Assembly: GCA_944990035.1 (NCBI GenBank)
Contig: CALYLX010000037.1
Span: forward strand, 186,001-250,000
DNA from: Clitopilus passeckerianus
Taxonomy: Eukaryota; Basidiomycota; Agaricomycetes; Agaricales; Entolomataceae
Direction of reading: 5' to 3'
Length of the DNA stretch: 64,000 bases
In this document: in pieces, positions 1 to 11,635 of the stretch
Layout: every line of letters starts with the position of its first letter
Numbering within the stretch: position 1 is the first letter of the stretch
Notes under the pieces: generated by a model
What the model was told of the DNA's origin: nothing
The model's input: only the letters and a program-made list of their open reading frames with translations
The model's database searches: none
Made by a program: the position numbers and the translations under genes

Positions 1-684
1 ATAGTACTTTAGGCTAGCCTGAAGTTCCTCCTCCAGGATTGAAGTGTAAAGAACCTTGTCCATGGTACATTCAATTCTTGTAGCATATCCAACCCCATCC
101 CATCCCATACAGCCCCACATCATAATATTTCTTCCTCCAAATTTCCGGGTTTCTTTAACGCGTCGCTTGTTAAGCCCCTCCTCCTTCCCTGCCCACACTC
201 TCTCATTCCCATCTGCCCCAAACCAGTTGATTTTAGTCTCATCAGACCAATAGACCTTTTTCCAACCATCTACAGTCCACTCCTTATGCCTCTCTGCAAA
301 CTCCTTTCGTGCATGAATATGCTTCCGGTCAAGTGCAGGTCGTTTCACCTTTCTAAAGGACTTCCAACCAGTGTTTTTGAGGCCCCTGCATACTGTCTGA
401 GGTGTGACAGTTGTGTTGGTAATATCTTGAAGAACTCTAGCAGCTTGGACAGCTGTAGAAATCTTGCCCATGTGCATCTTGAGTTTTGTGTATTTGATGT
501 TGGCAGGTGTAAGCTTGGGAGGACAGCCACCAGATGACTTGGGAAGGTGAGGACAATGCTTATCACGTATTCTGCTAATAGAAGCAAGGCCAATACCAGT
601 CTCTTTATGAATATGAGTGGCAGAGAGGCCAGTATGAAGCAGTTCAATGACACAGGTAGTCTGAGCTTTGGTAAGAGCATGCAT
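1..684 (-). CDS. Tc1-type DDE transposase, partial (intact as far as visible)
   Basis: Transposase that would bind the element's inverted repeats and cut and rejoin DNA at TA sites. The ATG at 684 matches the start used in the other Tc1-A copies (MHALTKAQTT). All 228 codons to the window edge are open in this frame. An N-terminal helix-turn-helix/paired-like region (about residues 1-110) is followed by the start of the catalytic domain with the first aspartate in YWSDETKIN. The second aspartate (QDNDPKHTS) and the glutamate (NPIEHLW) of the DD34E triad, seen in sister copies, lie beyond the edge. This is the only Tc1-A copy in the window whose visible frame has no stop or shift, so it may be an autonomous source. 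Confidence 0.88.
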   Translation of the reverse strand, partial: MHALTKAQTTCVIELLHTGLSATHIHKETGIGLASISRIRDKHCPHLPKSSGGCPPKLTPANIKYTKLKMHMGKISTAVQAARVLQDITNTTVTPQTVCRGLKNTGWKSFRKVKRPALDRKHIHARKEFAERHKEWTVDGWKKVYWSDETKINWFGADGNERVWAGKEEGLNKRRVKETRKFGGRNIMMWGCMGWDGVGYATRIECTMDKVLYTSILEEELQASLKYY

Positions 685-1034
685 GATGGGTTGGGGGCAA
701 AGCAGCACTTGGGTCAGTTGTATATATAGTGTACTGACACTCTAGTCACATGACCTTGTTGACTACAATCAACAAACTCAAGTATCATGTGACTTATCAC
801 ATGAATACTAGATTCAAAACACCTAGCAACAAAACCCTTCCAATGGGTCACCACCTTGTACTGTGTGAAACACCTGCTAAAAGTGAAAGCACAGCCTCAG
901 GGTTATGTCAGCATCAAGCCAAGAGATTGAACTATGATATATATTATTTTCAAGATTCTGGGTAATTTATTTCATTAGCTATTAATACATCTTTGGAAAA
1001 GTAGCAAACATTGGAAGGGTTTTGTTGCCCACTG
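1..1034 (-). mobile_element. Tc1-like transposon, family Tc1-A, copy 1 (cut by window edge)
   Basis: A cut-and-paste DNA transposon of the Tc1 group, lying on the minus strand and running off the left edge. Its one visible end matches four other copies or pieces in this window: about 200 bp of terminal inverted repeat finishing GGGTTTTGTTGCCCACTG at 1034, followed by the duplicated target TA at 1035-1036. The sequence beyond the TA is the 3' end of a LINE, so the transposon jumped into a LINE tail. The other end and the left target copy lie outside the window. Confidence 0.93.
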
Positions 1035-1312
1035 TATAGTGGCGAGCCTGGCCTCCAGGGTTCTTGCTGCTTCTGCGGGGCATTGCATGCTACCATACTC
1101 ATCGATAGATTTATCCTCAGGGGCCACCCTAGCTTGCTCTTTGGTGCACCCCGTATTCAGTGTAGTTCACTTGACGAACACGGTTCTACTTAGGTTAGTA
1201 TACAACGCATGTATTTAGATACTTGCGACTGGACTGCGATTGGGCGCTGGAATATAAATTGTCAGACGCCCCCTTCGGGAGCATAGGGCTTTGACAAAAA
1301 AAAAAAAACAAA
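1035..1312 (+). mobile_element. LINE 3' end with poly(A)
   Basis: Last ~260 bp of the Tad/I-like LINE found throughout the window, ending in the conserved GC-rich hairpin (here decayed, 1265-1284), AGGGCTTTGA and a poly(A) tract at about 1296-1312. The Tc1-A copy interrupts it at TA 1035-1036. It is non-coding apart from possible last codons of ORF2. Confidence 0.9.
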
Positions 1313-2473
1313 GAGATGGCGTGGAAGTTCTGCAAGCTCTGCGCATTGCTGCGCAATCATGCCCACAGTGACCTCTGCAAAAGAGCGAGAGGCAGCGTTT
1401 GCAGGCCTCCTAGGCGGCTGTGATGCAGCAGAAGCATAGGGCGCCTTGGGGGCATGCTGACGCTGTTGTGGTTGCTGCTGCTGTGCTGGGACGCATTAGC
1501 AGGCTTTGGGGCATGCGCAGCATGCAGATTAGATGCTCTGCGCGGTGCAGCAGGCACCTGGGGAGGGGAACGGGCAAACCGGCGCTGGAATTGCATCCAG
1601 TTACCCGAATGGATTCGCTCTAGCTGTGTGATACGTTGCTGTGAACTCTAGTCCTTCCATGGGAGCTGGAGATTTGTGACCAGTTGCAGTGTGTTCCGCA
1701 GGTCGGGGAGGGGTAACCTGGGTTCTGGCGCCTTGGGAGGCGCTGGAGGAGGTGGGGGCAACTGCTGGAGCAGGGGGGGCCAGTGCTGCACCATGCCCAC
1801 CTGCAGCAGCAGTAGAGGAAGCAGATGCTGCCTTTGCAGCACCTTTAGGAACAGCAGGGTGTGTAGGGTGCTGCTGGGGGGAAGGGGACAGCAAGATGGC
1901 GTTCAATGCATCCCTAGCGCGTCGCACTTGTGCAAGAGACCCTTCATCTGTGCCGAGATAGTCTGTGATATGAACAGCTGCTGCACGCGCAACTGTTGCT
2001 ACCAGGGCGTCTGCAATGTACCTCGCTTGGAGTTCATCCACAGCACTAGGAGGACAATGGTCCATCCATCCTTGCATAGTCACTAGAGCATCGGTAAGAG
2101 CCTCAACATCATCCCTGATGGCTGCCTCTGTAGGCTGTAAAGACAGGGTATAAGAGTCCTTTTCTTTGTGACCAGGAAACAGAGCCTTGAACCTTGTTTG
2201 GGTGGGGGAGGCTGCCCTGGAGGCAGTTCTGGACTTGGGCTATGCTACAGCAGCACCAGATGCGTCCTTCCTGTGCTTGTGCTCCGGGGAGGAAGGGGCG
2301 GAAAGAGCAGGGCTCTCATATATATGCCTTGAAATCATCGTCCTCATCCACTGCAGGAGTGGAACACTTATTCCGAGCACCAGAGGGGCCCTGACATGTT
2401 TCTTCACCATCAAATGTGCCATAGTCGTTACCATGGCCTTTCTGAGGTGTGGATGGTGTTGGAGTTGGATCTG
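1313..2473 (-). pseudogene. LINE ORF1 (Gag-like) fragment
   Basis: Minus-strand remnant of the LINE ORF1 protein, the nucleic-acid-binding Gag-like partner of ORF2. It covers the region from near the N terminus (PQKGHG..YGTFDGEE motif, about 2470) through the Ala/Pro/Ser-rich middle (about 1650-1900) to the conserved QCAELAEL region near 1330. The zinc-knuckle half is missing. The reading frame is broken several times; the longest open piece is 1601-2083. At 2473 it is fused directly to an ORF2 3' region on the same strand, so the order along the minus strand is ORF2 then ORF1, the reverse of an intact element. That marks a deletion junction between two tandem copies. Confidence 0.85.
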
Positions 2474-4024
2474 AGCCAAGGTCCGCCTTCAAGGTGCATG
2501 GGCCTTAGGGAAGCACTTTTGTGGGTGAGGCACAAGAAGTTGTTGCCAGAGTAAGAAGGCTGCTGCAGTAGACAAGTCCACTCATGCAGCATTCTGTCCA
2601 CAGCACGTTTCCGGGCATACCCAATGGATGTCTGGGGTCTGTTACCAGCACCCACATGCAGGCCAGAGGCTGCCAAGTGGGCATGGCGGTGAATGTCCCA
2701 GTTGAGTCTTGAGGGGACGTGGACAAAGTGGATGTGCCTAGCAGCGTCATCTGATAACCAAGCACGCAGTTTGGAGCAGATGGACAGCGTGTGTCCTTGC
2801 TCCAAGTGCAGAGACAGGTCCAAGGCCAAAGGGATGGCCTTAGTCAAGTCTGAGAGCACAACTATTTTGTCACAGTTGTTGCGCATGACAGCCTTGGTGA
2901 TAGACAAGTCAATGGCTGCGAGTTCAGCATTATCACAGAGAGCCCTGCCAGATGCCATAGTGTACTCTTCAGGCCCAAAAGCGCTATGAAGAAGAGAGCA
3001 GGCAGCCACCGCCTGGTGCTTCCTGCTTTTGGGAACGGACGCATCAGCTGCAACCAACACCGTAGTGTCGGAGAGATCTGCATTAGCGTGAATCATATCC
3101 AGATGAATGCAGCGAGTATCAAGGGCATCCTTGGACGCAGCAATGACGATGTCAAACATAATCCTGTCAGAGTGCGTGTCCAGCAGGCGATGGCCTGGGA
3201 TCGCTTTGATGTGCACAGGATTGAGAGGTTCAGAGACGCGCACAGCATGCACATCAGAGTCCACAACTGTGGAGAGCAAGTTGGACACATTGTCCCTTCA
3301 TACCGCTGGTGCTTGTCACTAATCAGCAACAGCGTAGGATGGTTGCCAATCAGGGTGCCAATACACACCTGGCTGCGTTTGACCAGTTTCCTGATGTGCA
3401 GATGAATGGGAGGGAGACCAGCAATAGCCTCAGTCCCTCCTCCTGGTGATGTGCTAAAGGCGCCAGTGATCCACCTGGCAGCCTTGTGTGGTATAGTGCG
3501 CAAGTGCGATATAGTGATATAGCAGTCTTGCACCTAGCACCCTTGTAGAACCAGAGGCCCACACCGTACGTTGTGACTGGAAGGACGTATGCACGGTAGA
3601 GCAACTGCTGAAAGACAATAACCAGACAAAGTAGAAGCTCAAGTAGTGCCAAATGCTCTTGGGTTGGAGTGGCGAGTTGCCAGTGTGTGGGGCAAAGCCC
3701 AAGTCGATGGCAGGGTTGACATCGTTGTGCTTGCGAGAGAAGTGGAAGACCTCTGTCATATCATGTTCTAAGACAAGGCCGAGTGCAGTAACAAGCTCTG
3801 TGATGACAGCATACGCTTGTTGCAGCAGGGTGATGTTCTCCCCAAATGATGCCGACTGGACAATGAGCAAACCATTATCCATGTACAACATGAGGGTAGT
3901 GACGCCAGGGGCAATCCTGCGTTCAAAGAGTCTCATCACTGGCACTAGTTACAGTGCAGAGAGGAGAGGAGATAAGGCAGATCCCTGGCCAACACCAACA
4001 TCTGCGGACTACCTGCTGGACTTT
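2474..4024 (-). pseudogene. LINE ORF2 fragment (RT to RNase H)
   Basis: Minus-strand ORF2 remnant running from the RT region upstream of the catalytic motif (VMRLFERRI about 3930; the YVDD box has become YMDN) through the RT thumb, the linker and the RNase H domain (AADASVPKSRKHQA, ELAAIDLS) to the GGPWL motif. Frameshifts separate the pieces 3454-3945, about 3350-3650 and 2428-3288. At 4024 it meets another ORF2 piece head to head. Confidence 0.85.
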
Positions 4025-4390
4025 TCAAGGGAAATCACCCCTCTGCGGAAGCGGCTGCTCTACCATGCATGCATTCTCCTGGTCGCTACGTATGGTGTGG
4101 GCCTCTGGTTCTACAAAGGTGCAAGGTGCAAGACTGCTATGTCGCACTTGCGCACTATGCAACACAAGGCTGCCAGATGGATAACTGGCGGCTTTTGCAT
4201 ATCTCCAGGGGGTGGGACCAAGTCTATTGCTGGTCTCCCTCCTATTAATCTGCACATTAAGAAACTGGTTGAATGTGGCCAGGCGCACATTGGCACCCTG
4301 GTCAGCAACTACCCTACGCTTTTGCTCATTAGTGACAAGCACCAGCTGTATGAAGGGATGATGCGTCTTTCTTTGTTTTGCTCCAACTTC
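4025..4390 (+). pseudogene. LINE ORF2 fragment (thumb/linker)
   Basis: Plus-strand ORF2 piece starting near the ITPLQKRLLY motif and covering VATYGVGLWFYKGA, MQHKAARWITG and the LISDKHQLYEG segment before ending at about 4390. It abuts the minus-strand ORF2 fragment 5' end to 5' end, and on its right abuts the exact 5' terminus of the next LINE copy. Confidence 0.82.
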
Positions 4391-4391
4391 A

Positions 4392-6167
4392 CATCCCTTT
4401 TGATCTGTTACCACCAACATCACAGCCACAACAGCGACGCAAAAGTGCCCTCAAGCATATTGCTAGCTTTATATCTTCTCAGCTCCACCGCCTGTCTGCA
4501 CTATGAGTAGTGCAGGAGGCACCAAAAAGACTTCCCGGCTGCCGGATCTAACTCCAACGCCATCCACACCTCAGAAAGGCCATGGTCGCGACTATGGCAC
4601 ATTTGATGGTGAAGAAACACCCCAGGGCCCCTCTGGCACTCGGAATAAGCGTCCCACTCCAGCAATGGAGGAGGACGATGATTTCGATACAGATGAGGGC
4701 CCTGCTCCTTCAGCCCCTTCCTCCCCAGAGCACAAGCGCAGGAAGAACACCTCTGGTGCTGCTGTAGCACAGCCCAAGTCCAGAACTGCCTCCAAGACAG
4801 GCTCTCCCACTCAAACAGAGTTCAAAGCTCTGTTTCCAGGACACGAAGAGAAGGACTCTTATACCCTGTCTTTACAGGCTACAGAGGCGGCCGTCAGGGA
4901 TGATGTAGAGGCCCTTACCGATGCTCTTGTCACCATACAAGGTTGGATGAACCACTGTCCTCCTAGTGCTGTAGATGAGCTTCAGGCAAAGCTCATTGCA
5001 GACTGCCTTGTCTCAACAGTTGCTCATGCGGCATCTGTTCATATCACAGACTACCTCAGTGTGGATGAAGAGTGTCCCCCCCAAATTTGACGTGTTAGAG
5101 ACACATTGGATGCTCTCCTGCCGTCTCCCCTGCACGCACTGCTGCTCCCAAGGGTGCTGCAAGCGCAGCATCCGCTCCCTCCACTGCTGCCGCAGGTGGG
5201 CATGGTGTAGCACCGGCCTCCCCTGCTCCTGCAGTCGCCCCCACCTCCTCCAGCGCTTCCCAAGGCGCCAGGACTCAGGTTACCCTTCCCCGACCCACGG
5301 AACACACTGCCACTGGTCACAAATCTCCGGCTCCCATGGAGGGACAGGAGTCCACAGCAACATCTCAACAATCTGGCAGCCGGGTCCCTGGACCTGCCCC
5401 AGGTGTTGCCACAGGTGCTGCCCCTTTGCAACCGCAGCCTGAGCGGATCCATTCGGGTAACTGGATGCAATTCCAGCGCCGGTTTGCCCGCCCTCCTCCC
5501 CAAGCGCCTGCTGCACCGTGCAGGGCACCTAACCCGCATGCTGTGCGTGCGCCCAAGCCTGCTAATGCGCCCCAGCAGCAGCAGCAGCAACCGCAACAGC
5601 GTCAGCGCGCTCCCAAGGCGTCCTACGCTTCTGTCGCTTCGCAGCCGCCCAGACGGCCTGCAAACCCCGCCCCTCGCTCTTTTGCAGAGGTTACTGTTGG
5701 CATGTCTGCGCACCAATGCGCAGAACTTGCTGAACTCGCGCGTCATCTCCCTGGATTATCTTGGGATGAAGTAGCGCAACTCAAGGACAATTCTAATGCC
5801 AACAAGCGCAAGGCAGCGTCCTCTCCCCTCCCCTCTGCTCCCTCTCCTTTGAAGAAGAAGCAGAAGCTCAAATCCACCACGCGCGGCCCATCTCGCAGGC
5901 AGTGCTTTATTTATGTGCGCAGAGGCACTGGCAGTGATGCCATCCCTGCGCCTCTCCCCATTCCGCCTGAACAGGCTGTTTCTACTCTCAACCTCCGGCT
6001 GTCTGCTGGAGGTTCTCGCAACAACGCCATTCATGCCAAAGTAGGCAGGGGTGACGCTATCATCGTCCACTTCAGCGACACACCCACCCACAGCGACCTG
6101 GGCATTATCCGGCTCGCTGTGCAGCGCGTTTGGTATCCTCTTACAGAGGGTGGCCAGCCAATTGTCA
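4392..6167 (+). pseudogene. LINE 5' UTR and ORF1, truncated
   Basis: A LINE copy with an intact 5' terminus (CATCCCTTTTGATCTG, 4392) and a ~110-nt 5' UTR. ORF1 starts at ATG 4503 (MSSAGGTKK). The first 195 codons are open to a TGA at 5088-5090; a further lesion near 5130 shifts the frame, which resumes at about 5140 and runs through the Ala/Ser/Pro-rich region, a CAG-encoded polyglutamine run (5574-5592), the QCAELAELARHLPGLSWDEVAQLKDNS box and the basic KKKQKLK stretch. It stops at 6167, where a minus-strand ORF1 copy begins, so the zinc knuckles and all of ORF2 are lost. Confidence 0.88.
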
Positions 6168-7282
6168 TGCTGCCTACAGGTGGCAGTGGGATGACCCCAT
6201 GCCCAGCAGCGTTGACACTGCGGAACGCCAGCATGGACGCTTGCAGGGGAGATGAGACACAGACGACCTCCAATCGAGATCTTCTTGTGTGTGATGGCCT
6301 TGAGGGAGGTGCCAGACCTGGTATCCCAGAAGTTGAAAAACACGACGCACATATCTTGCCCTCGTGATCTGCGGTGCACACGAGGCATTCCAGCAAGCTG
6401 GAGCGCGCTAGTAGCAGGATCTTGACGCAAGAGTGCTAAGACGGCGTCAGGAGTGATAGGAGTGCTGCCCACCAATCCAAAGGTGAAGTAGGGCACTCCC
6501 GTGATGCGTGCATAAGAACGCGATGTAGGGACCTCCACAGAAGCGTGGACAGTGGGGGATGGGCTGTCACCTTCAGTGACACTGCTTCTTCTTTGAAGGA
6601 GATGGAGCAGTAAGAGGTGGGGAGGATGCTGCCTTGCGCTTATTAGCGTTGGAGTTGTCCTTGAGTTGCGCTACCTCATTCCAGGACAGTCCCGGGAGAT
6701 GGCGCGCGAGTTCAGCAAGTTCTGCGCATTGCTGCGCACTCATGCCAGCTGATACCTCTGCAAAGGAGCGAGAGGCGGCGTTTGCAAGCCTCTTAGGCGG
6801 CTGCGAAGCGACAGACGCGTAGGACGCTCTGGGAGCGCGCTGGCGCGGTTGTGGAGATTGCTGCTGCTGCTGAGACGTATTAGCAGGGTTGGGTGCACGC
6901 ACAGCATGCGGATGAGGTGCCCTGCGCGTTGCAGGGGCCTGTGGGGCGGGCCTAGCGAACTGGCGCTGCCATTGCATCCAGTTTCCGGGGTTTACCCGCC
7001 CTGGTTGCGATTTGGCTGGAGTAGCGCCTGGGGTCGGTCCAGGGACCGGGTTGTCAGGTTGCTGAGATGTCACTGTGGACTCCAGTCCCTCCATGGGAGC
7101 CGGAGATTTGTGACCCGTGGCAGTGCGTTCCGTGGGTCGGGGAGGGGTAACCTGGGTCCTGGAGCCTTGGGAGGCGCTGGAGGAGGTGGGGGGAACTGCT
7201 GGAGCAGGGGAGGATGGTGCTACACCATGCCCACCTGCAGCAGCAGTGGAAGAAGCAGGTGCCGCGCTTGCAGCACCTTCGG
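6168..7282 (-). pseudogene. LINE ORF1 fragment, second subfamily
   Basis: Minus-strand ORF1 remnant of a distinct subfamily (MQWQRQFARPAPQAP in place of MQFQRRFARPPPQAP), shared with the copy at 24332-25873. It runs from the Ala-rich middle (about 7270) through the QCAELAEL box to KKKQ at about 6585, then a deletion of roughly 100 codons joins it to the VEVPTSRSYARITGVPYF segment. It ends in the first zinc knuckle (CQRCWAWGHPTATC, about 6205) at 6168. Confidence 0.83.
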
Positions 7283-7392
7283 CATCCTCTTTGATCTGTT
7301 ACCACCACCATCACAGCCACAACAGCGACGCAAATTCGCCCTCAAGCACTTGCACACCGCTCAATCCTCCAGTTTTCGCGCCTGTCTGCACT

Positions 7393-9803
7393 ATGAGTAG
7401 TGCAGGAGGCACCAAGAAGAATACCGGCCGCCGGATCCGCCTCCGACGCCCTCCACGCCACAGAAAGGCCATGGCAGCAGCTATGGCGCTTTTGATGGCG
7501 AAGAAACTCCCCAGGGACCCTCTGGCGCTCGAAACAAGCGTCCTACTCCAGCAATGGAGGAGGACGAAGGTCTTGAGTATGCTGAGAGCCCTGCTCCATC
7601 CGCCCCCTCCTCCCCTGAGCATAAGCGCAGGAAGGACGCCTCTGGTGCTGCTGTTGCGCAGCCCAAGTCCAGAACTGCCTCTAGGGCTGGTTCACCCTCC
7701 CAAACAGAGTTCCTTCCTTTGTTTACTGGTCATGATGAGTCGGAATCCTGTGGTTTGACACTTCAGGCCACTAAGAGCGCTGCAGAGGATGACGTTGAAG
7801 CGCTCACAGACTCCCTCTCGACTATCCAAGGGTGGATGGTGCAGGTTGCATCATCCTTTGACGACGAGCAGAATGCTCGAGAGATCGCCAATGCCCTTAT
7901 CAGCACTGTTGCCCAGGCAGTGAGTTCGCACTTCCTTGACTATCTTTCTGTAGATGAAGGACATGTGCCCCAAGTCAGGCGTGTTAGAGACGCCTTAAAC
8001 AGCCTCCTACCTCCTCCCCCTCCCCAGCAGCGCCCCAAGCGCGCCGCTGCTTCCTCAGGTGCAGCGCCAGCTGCATCTACACACTCCTCTGCTGCTGCAG
8101 GAGGGCATGGTGTAGCACCGGCCTCCCCTGCCCCAGCAGGTGCCCCCTCCTCCTCCAGCGCCTCCCAAGGCGCCAGGACCCAGGTTACCTCTCCCCGACC
8201 CGCGGAACACACTGCCACTGGTCACAAATCTCCGGCCCCCATGGAGGGACAGGAGTCCACAGCAACATCTCAGCAACCTAGCAACCCGGTCCCTGGACCG
8301 GACTCAGGTGTTGCTACAGGTGCTGCCCCTTCCCAACCGCAACCGGAGCGGATCCATTCGGGTAACTGGATGCAATTCCAGCGCCGGTTCGCCCGCCCCC
8401 CTCCCCAGGCGCCTGCTACACCGCGTAGAGCGCCCAATCCGCATGCTGTGCGTGCACCAAAGCCTGCCAATGCGCCCCAGCAGCAGCAGCAGCAACCACA
8501 ACAGCGTCAGCGCGCTCCCAAGGCGTCCTACGCTTCTGTCGCTTCGCAGCCGCCTAGGAGGCCTGCTCACGCCGCCCCTCGCTCTTTTGCAGAGGTCACT
8601 GCTGGCATGACGGCGCTCCAATGCGCTGAACTTGCTGAACTCGCGCGCCATCTCCCGGGACTTTCCTGGGATGAAGTAGCGCAACTCAAGGACAATTCCA
8701 ATGCCAACAAGCGCAAGGCAGCGTCCTCTCCCCTCCCCTCTGCTCCCTCTCCTCTGAAGAAGAAGCAGAAGCTCAAATCCACCACACGCGGTCCCTCACG
8801 CAGGCAGTGCTTCATCTACGTGCGCAGAGGCACTGGGGATGATGCTATCCCTGCCCCCCTCCCCATCGCGCCTGAACAGGCGGTCTCCACCCTCAACCTT
8901 CGTTTGTCTAATGGAGGTTCCCGCAACAACGCCATCCATGCCGAAGTGGGCAGAGGTGACGCAATCATTGTTCACTTCAGTGACACCCCCACCCACGGCG
9001 ACTTGGCTATCATCAGGCTCGCTGTGCAGCGCGTTTGGTACCCTCTCACTGAGGGCGGCCAACCCATCGTCAACGTGAATGTAGAGGTCCCTGCATCGCG
9101 TTCTTACGCCCGCATCACTGGCGTGCCCTACTACACCCTTGGTGCAGCAGAGAGCACTCCGGTCACTCCTGACGCAATGGAGGCTCTCCTGCGTCAAAAC
9201 CCTACTACAGCGTCGCTCCAGCTTGCTGGGAAGCCGCGCATCCGTCGAGCCAGCCTGTCGCATGACATGTGCGTGGTTTTCTTCGACTTCTGGGACTCTA
9301 GGTCAGGTACCACCCTCAAGTCCATCGCCAACAAGAAGGTGTCCATTGGCGGTCGCCTCTGCAACATCTCCCCTGCCAGTGTGCATGCTGGCGTTCCCCA
9401 GTGCCAGCGCTGCTGGGCTTGGGGTCATCCCACTGCCTCTTGCAGGCAGCAGTACAACTCCTGCGCGCATTGTGGCTATGGCCACGACACGCAGAACCAT
9501 CGCAAGCTCTCCCACTGCTGTTGGGAGAAGCCTGACGCGAATCCCCCGGTGCCTGCCACTCCAGCAGGTGCACCCTGTCCCCATGCACCCAGGTGCATCA
9601 ACTGCGGCAAGGACCACAGGGCTGACTCGTCCAAGTGTGCCTTCTCCCGACACCGGTTCGATTCTGGCTGGATCCAGCGCCGGTATGATGTCAACGATGC
9701 GGTACGCTTTTCTGTTAGAGCACCGCAAAGTTATGCTAACGTTCAACCACCCAGGAGGCGTCCGATACGGACTGGTCTGGGTGATCGTGCTGCCCACATT
9801 TGA
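7393..9803 (+). pseudogene. LINE ORF1, Gag-like zinc-knuckle protein (one frameshift)
   Basis: Nearly complete ORF1, about 800 codons; this protein coats LINE RNA in related elements. ATG 7393 begins MSSAGGTKKNT, then a 1-nt loss near 7423 shifts the frame; from about 7425 to the TGA at 9801-9803 the correct frame is open. Order of parts: acidic/Pro-Ser N terminus, basic KHKRRK-type patch, Ala/Pro/Ser-rich linker, polyQ run (about 8478-8500), QCAELAEL box, basic KKKQKLK, a fold seen in all copies around PTHGDLAIIRLAVQRVW, and three zinc knuckles at the C terminus: CQRCWAWGHPTASC, CAHCGYGHDTQNH and CINCGKDHRADSSKC. This is the best ORF1 template here. Confidence 0.9.
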
Positions 9804-9813
9804 TATATTTCTT

Positions 9814-11281
9814 ATGCGCTACAAACATGTATCTGTACTACGCCTCTACTCACAGAATGTGAATAGAAATTATGACTTTGTTGCATCACTCCTAGAAGAA
9901 CGTAAAAACGATTTCGACGTCCTCCTGCTACAAGAGTCTCCCTGGAGGCTCATACGCCGCACCGTGTCCACTACCAGCCCGGAAGGGGAGGCGGTGGTGG
10001 GTGCTCCCACTCATCCAGACTGGCTAGTCATGTTTAGACGTCCAGTATCTGAGACTGACCGCCCACGCGTTATGACGTTTGTGCATAGGCGTCTTGCAGG
10101 CATGCGGCCCCGCATTTCGCACTGACCTCGCCAACCACAATGATGTGGTGGTCACAACACTGTATGGGAGCGCTGGTGCTCAAATACACTTCGCTAATGT
10201 CTACTCTGACCCAGGGGATGGTACTGCCATTCGCTGGTTGTGTGACAATGCCCCACGTCTCCCAAGCATGCTCTGCATGGCAGGGGACTTCAACTGCAAG
10301 TCGTCAGTCTGGGACCCAGACTACAACTCTACAAATCATGTTGCAACTGAACTATGCGATGTTGCGCTTGACCTGGGTTTGGAGGCTAGCGTACTACCAG
10401 TACGCACTCCTACTCACTTCCCGCATGCTGTCAGCCTTAGGCCGTCAGTCATTAATCTATTCTTTCTCCCTGTGGGTCGCACTGCAGGGACTTCACACAG
10501 CGTGGTCACAGAGTGGAAAGGACCCTCTGACCATGCTCCTCTGACCGTCACGCTCCCTATCCAGCCTGTGCAGCTGTCCGCTGAGCGCGTCACTCTGCCA
10601 AGGGGCAGCGAGCAAGAGGAAGAGTTTCTAAAGGAGCTGTCCTCTTCTTTGCGAGCACTGGACACATCTGGTCTCACAACAGCAGAAGCAATCGAACGCT
10701 GCACGGGCACCATTGCAACTGCTATTAAGCAGTCTTGGGATAACAACTCAAAGACTGCTCGCATCACCACCAGGTCAAAGTCCTGGTGGAACCCTGAATG
10801 CTCTGAGGCTGTCAGAGTGTATCGCGCTTCCAAGGCGGTCGCTGATTACAAGGCGTTCCGCAGGACCACAAAAGTGGCCAAGCGCAAGTTCTTTGATAGT
10901 AGGATCCAGACGATTGCTACTACCAACAAGCGTCCATGGGATCTTATGCGCTGGGCGAAACAGCGCGAGCTCCCTACACACGAAGCAATTCGCCACAATG
11001 GTGAACCTTGCAACTCCCTTGAGTCGCTGTGGGCTGCCCTTGACTCAACATACAACTCGGCGTCTGACCGCCCTGTTGACCCCTCTGTGCTTGACGACGT
11101 GCCTCAGTCTCCTCTGCGCGAGTGGTGGGACTTTGGTGTCAGCGAGCTCAGAGAAGAACTGGCAAAGTGCTCAAACACTTCTGCTCCAGGTCCTGATCAC
11201 CTCACATGGTATCAGCTCAAATCCCTGGTTGCTGACACTGTCATTGCAACCAAATTCGTCGAGATTGCCGCCGCGCCCTAA
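9814..11281 (+). pseudogene. LINE ORF2, AP-endonuclease half
   Basis: N-terminal part of the LINE polyprotein. ATG 9814 lies 10 nt after the ORF1 stop, as in the other copies. The endonuclease domain, which nicks target DNA for target-primed reverse transcription, shows its signature residues: LLLQESPWRL, GDFNCKSSVWD and SDHAPLTV. An extra C near 10108 shifts the frame (first piece stops at 10125); the second frame runs 10109-11281. After the domain come a basic segment and the APGPDHLTWYQL lead-in to the RT. The gene is then cut by an internal deletion at about 11270 joining it to the 3' end of the element. Confidence 0.88.
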
Positions 11282-11616
11282 CGACCTTGTCTGGGTGCCG
11301 GGTGCACACCAATTTGTTCGCAGAGAACAGGCCGAAGCGTCTGGCATGGCTTTCCATGCATAGGCGTCAGTGCTCCATCCTTCATATAGCGGCGAGCCTG
11401 GCCCCCAGGGTTCTTGCTGCTTCTGCGGGGTGTTGCGCGCTACCATACTCGCTGAGAGATTTATCCTCGGGGGCCACCCTAGCTTGCTCTTTGGTGCACC
11501 TCGTATTCAGTGTAGTTCACTCGACGAACACGGTTTCTACCTACGTTAGTATACAATGCATGTATTTAGTTACTTGCGACCGGACTGCTATCGGGCGCCG
11601 GAATATAAATTGTCAG

Positions 11617-11635
11617 ACGCCCCCTCCGGGGGCGT
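11617..11635 (+). repeat. Conserved hairpin at the LINE 3' terminus
   Basis: Perfect 8-bp stem with a 3-nt loop (ACGCCCCCTCCGGGGGCGT), 12 nt before the poly(A)-proximal TTTGATC. The same hairpin sits at every LINE 3' end in the window (about 1265, 12119, 25910 minus, 31190 minus, 43350, 52665 minus, 63460 minus), with different loops or wobble pairs. Its position fits an RNA element recognised by the LINE's own reverse transcriptase; that role is inferred. Confidence 0.75.

Noticed and set aside
1676..2086. Long ORFs antisense to LINE ORF1, also at 5051-5746, 6849-7400, 7940-8684 and 38729-39584
   Set aside because: They mirror the GC-rich Ala/Pro/Ser coding of ORF1, give low-complexity Gly/Arg/Cys proteins and are disrupted differently in each copy.
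1313..4024. One rearranged LINE
   Set aside because: Order on the minus strand is ORF2 then ORF1, so it must be two copies joined by deletion.
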